From Harmonia axyridis (taxonomy: Eukaryota > Arthropoda > Insecta > Coleoptera > Coccinellidae): a DNA stretch of 64,000 bases. Positions 63,343-64,000 of the stretch are shown piece by piece. Below the pieces are notes generated by a model. It saw nothing but the letters and a program-made list of their open reading frames with translations. It was not told the origin of the DNA and did no database searches. The stretch spans positions 28,684,001 to 28,748,000 of the forward strand of contig NC_059504.1 in assembly GCF_914767665.1 (NCBI RefSeq), given 5' to 3'. Position 1 is the first letter of the stretch. Every line of letters begins with the position of its first letter. The position numbers were made by a program, and so were the translations under genes.

Positions 63343-64000
63343 CTATGTTTTTTGAACTGTGTTCTGTTTCATTTGAAAAATTTTTTCAAAGTTCCTAAAT
63401 TTTCTCACAGCCACAGACTCTGGCCAGAATGAGCTCTGTAATAGTTTCGAGCTACAATTTGCTGGTAAGGACAGTTTGAAACTATTATACATTCCTGATT
63501 TCACTTTCACCTCCTCACACTCAACATCAGTATTTGGAATTTTATTCTTCACATATTCAATGATGTCCTGTGCATCGTTTTCTAGTCTGACTTTAGATAT
63601 GTGAATGTGTGATAATGGCATATAGGCCTTAAGTCTGCTTGATTCTGTCATGGAACCATAAATTGATGATGTCTTCTTATTCTGTTTGAGTGTATTGACA
63701 TTTATCTCTTATTCGTGAGCTTGATTCCTTAGGCGATTTAAATTCCCCTCTTTTAGAGTTGTTAAGTTGATTAGATGGTTCTAACCGGTTCTTTCTTATT
63801 TCTTTTTTATTGACATTTATGGTTATAGTTTCATTTTTATTTCCTGTGTTGTCTTTGTTTTTTTGTCCAACAGTTTCCAGACTTTGTTTTGGTGTGTTTC
63901 CATGATGGAAATTTGACTTACCCCTCTCATCTTTGCTACTATTCTGAACTTTCTTCATGTCATCGAGCATTTGTTGTTGGTTATCGACAACAATTTTCTG
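63343..64000 (-). pseudogene. ORF1 of non-LTR element B (frameshifted, 5' end outside window)
   Basis: Two frames. From the window edge to 63677 lies a Lys/Asn/Ser-rich, low-complexity basic region (KQSLETVGQKNKDNTGNKNE). After a one-base shift near 63690 a compact domain follows (HIHISKVRLENDAQDIIEYV, VKSGMYNSFKLSLPANCSSK, SFWPESVAVRKF). That pattern is common at the C-terminus of ORF1 proteins in insect CR1/jockey-like elements and related to the baculovirus FP25K fold. Such proteins bind the element RNA. The upstream PHD or coiled-coil part, if any, is outside the window. Confidence 0.7.

Larger units (their letters stand above)
61485..64000 (-). mobile_element. Non-LTR retrotransposon B, internally deleted, minus strand, runs off the window
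   Basis: Contains ORF1 (from beyond 64000 to 63343), the start of an endonuclease, an in-frame jump into the RT, the RT C-terminus and a 3' tail with TTATTG-type repeats at about 61485-61510. About 1 kb or more of endonuclease and linker is missing inside one uninterrupted reading frame. Only the far 5' end lies outside the window. Confidence 0.85.

Overview
The window looks like insect nuclear DNA, possibly from a beetle. It is AT-rich and has genes with introns, a cuticle protein of the alanine/proline 'YAAPA' type, an errantivirus-like retroelement and many TA-flanked 'CAGGGTG' DNA transposons. Host genes are very sparse. The only complete one is the cuticle protein gene at 44.8-45.8 kb, which has a TATA box, a 12-nt first coding exon, a signal peptide and a poly(A) signal. 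A second host sequence is a clean last exon of ribosomal protein S15 (uS19) at 48.9-49.0 kb with no upstream exons in view. A third possible coding piece is a lone first exon at 38.84 kb.

Most of the rest is transposable-element DNA of nearly every class. From left to right: a non-LTR relic (0.65-1.85 kb); a cluster of inverted repeats (2.3-3.2 kb); a deleted Penelope-like element with inverted long terminal repeats and hammerhead-like motifs (5.7-7.0 kb); RT and mariner scraps (7.1-7.5 kb); a PIF/Harbinger-type element (8.98-9.81 kb); a 0.52-kb dispersed repeat (9.8-10.3 kb, second copy at 27.4-27.9 kb); an inverted-repeat element (12.4-13.6 kb); and a 1.55-kb near-palindromic Tc1/mariner-type element (14.65-16.2 kb). 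Next come a complete LTR/env retroelement (16.57-24.11 kb), two non-LTR relics around a tandem-repeat block (24.1-27.3 kb), and a series of mariner-like relics and inverted-repeat elements (31-41 kb). After the cuticle gene come a deleted piggyBac-like element (49.9-51.0 kb), a hAT-type MITE with a perfect 8-bp target duplication (56.04-56.29 kb) and two neighbouring non-LTR elements on the minus strand (59.0-64.0 kb).

The best-preserved unit is the 7.5-kb LTR element. It has 323-bp LTRs with no difference seen by eye, a 4-bp ATAT target duplication, a primer-binding site and a polypurine tract. It carries intact gag, pol and env frames, a canonical -1 slippery heptamer between gag and pol, and a splice donor/acceptor pair that would place env on a subgenomic mRNA. 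The signs point to a recent insertion that may still be active. It landed in or next to the 3' tail of an older non-LTR element.

I found no tRNA, rRNA or CRISPR array. Long stretches (3.2-5.7, 27.9-31.2, 33.7-35.6, 43.1-44.7, 45.8-48.4 and 52.2-56.0 kb) are AT-rich and hold no gene I can defend. All family assignments come from motif recognition by eye, not from searches.
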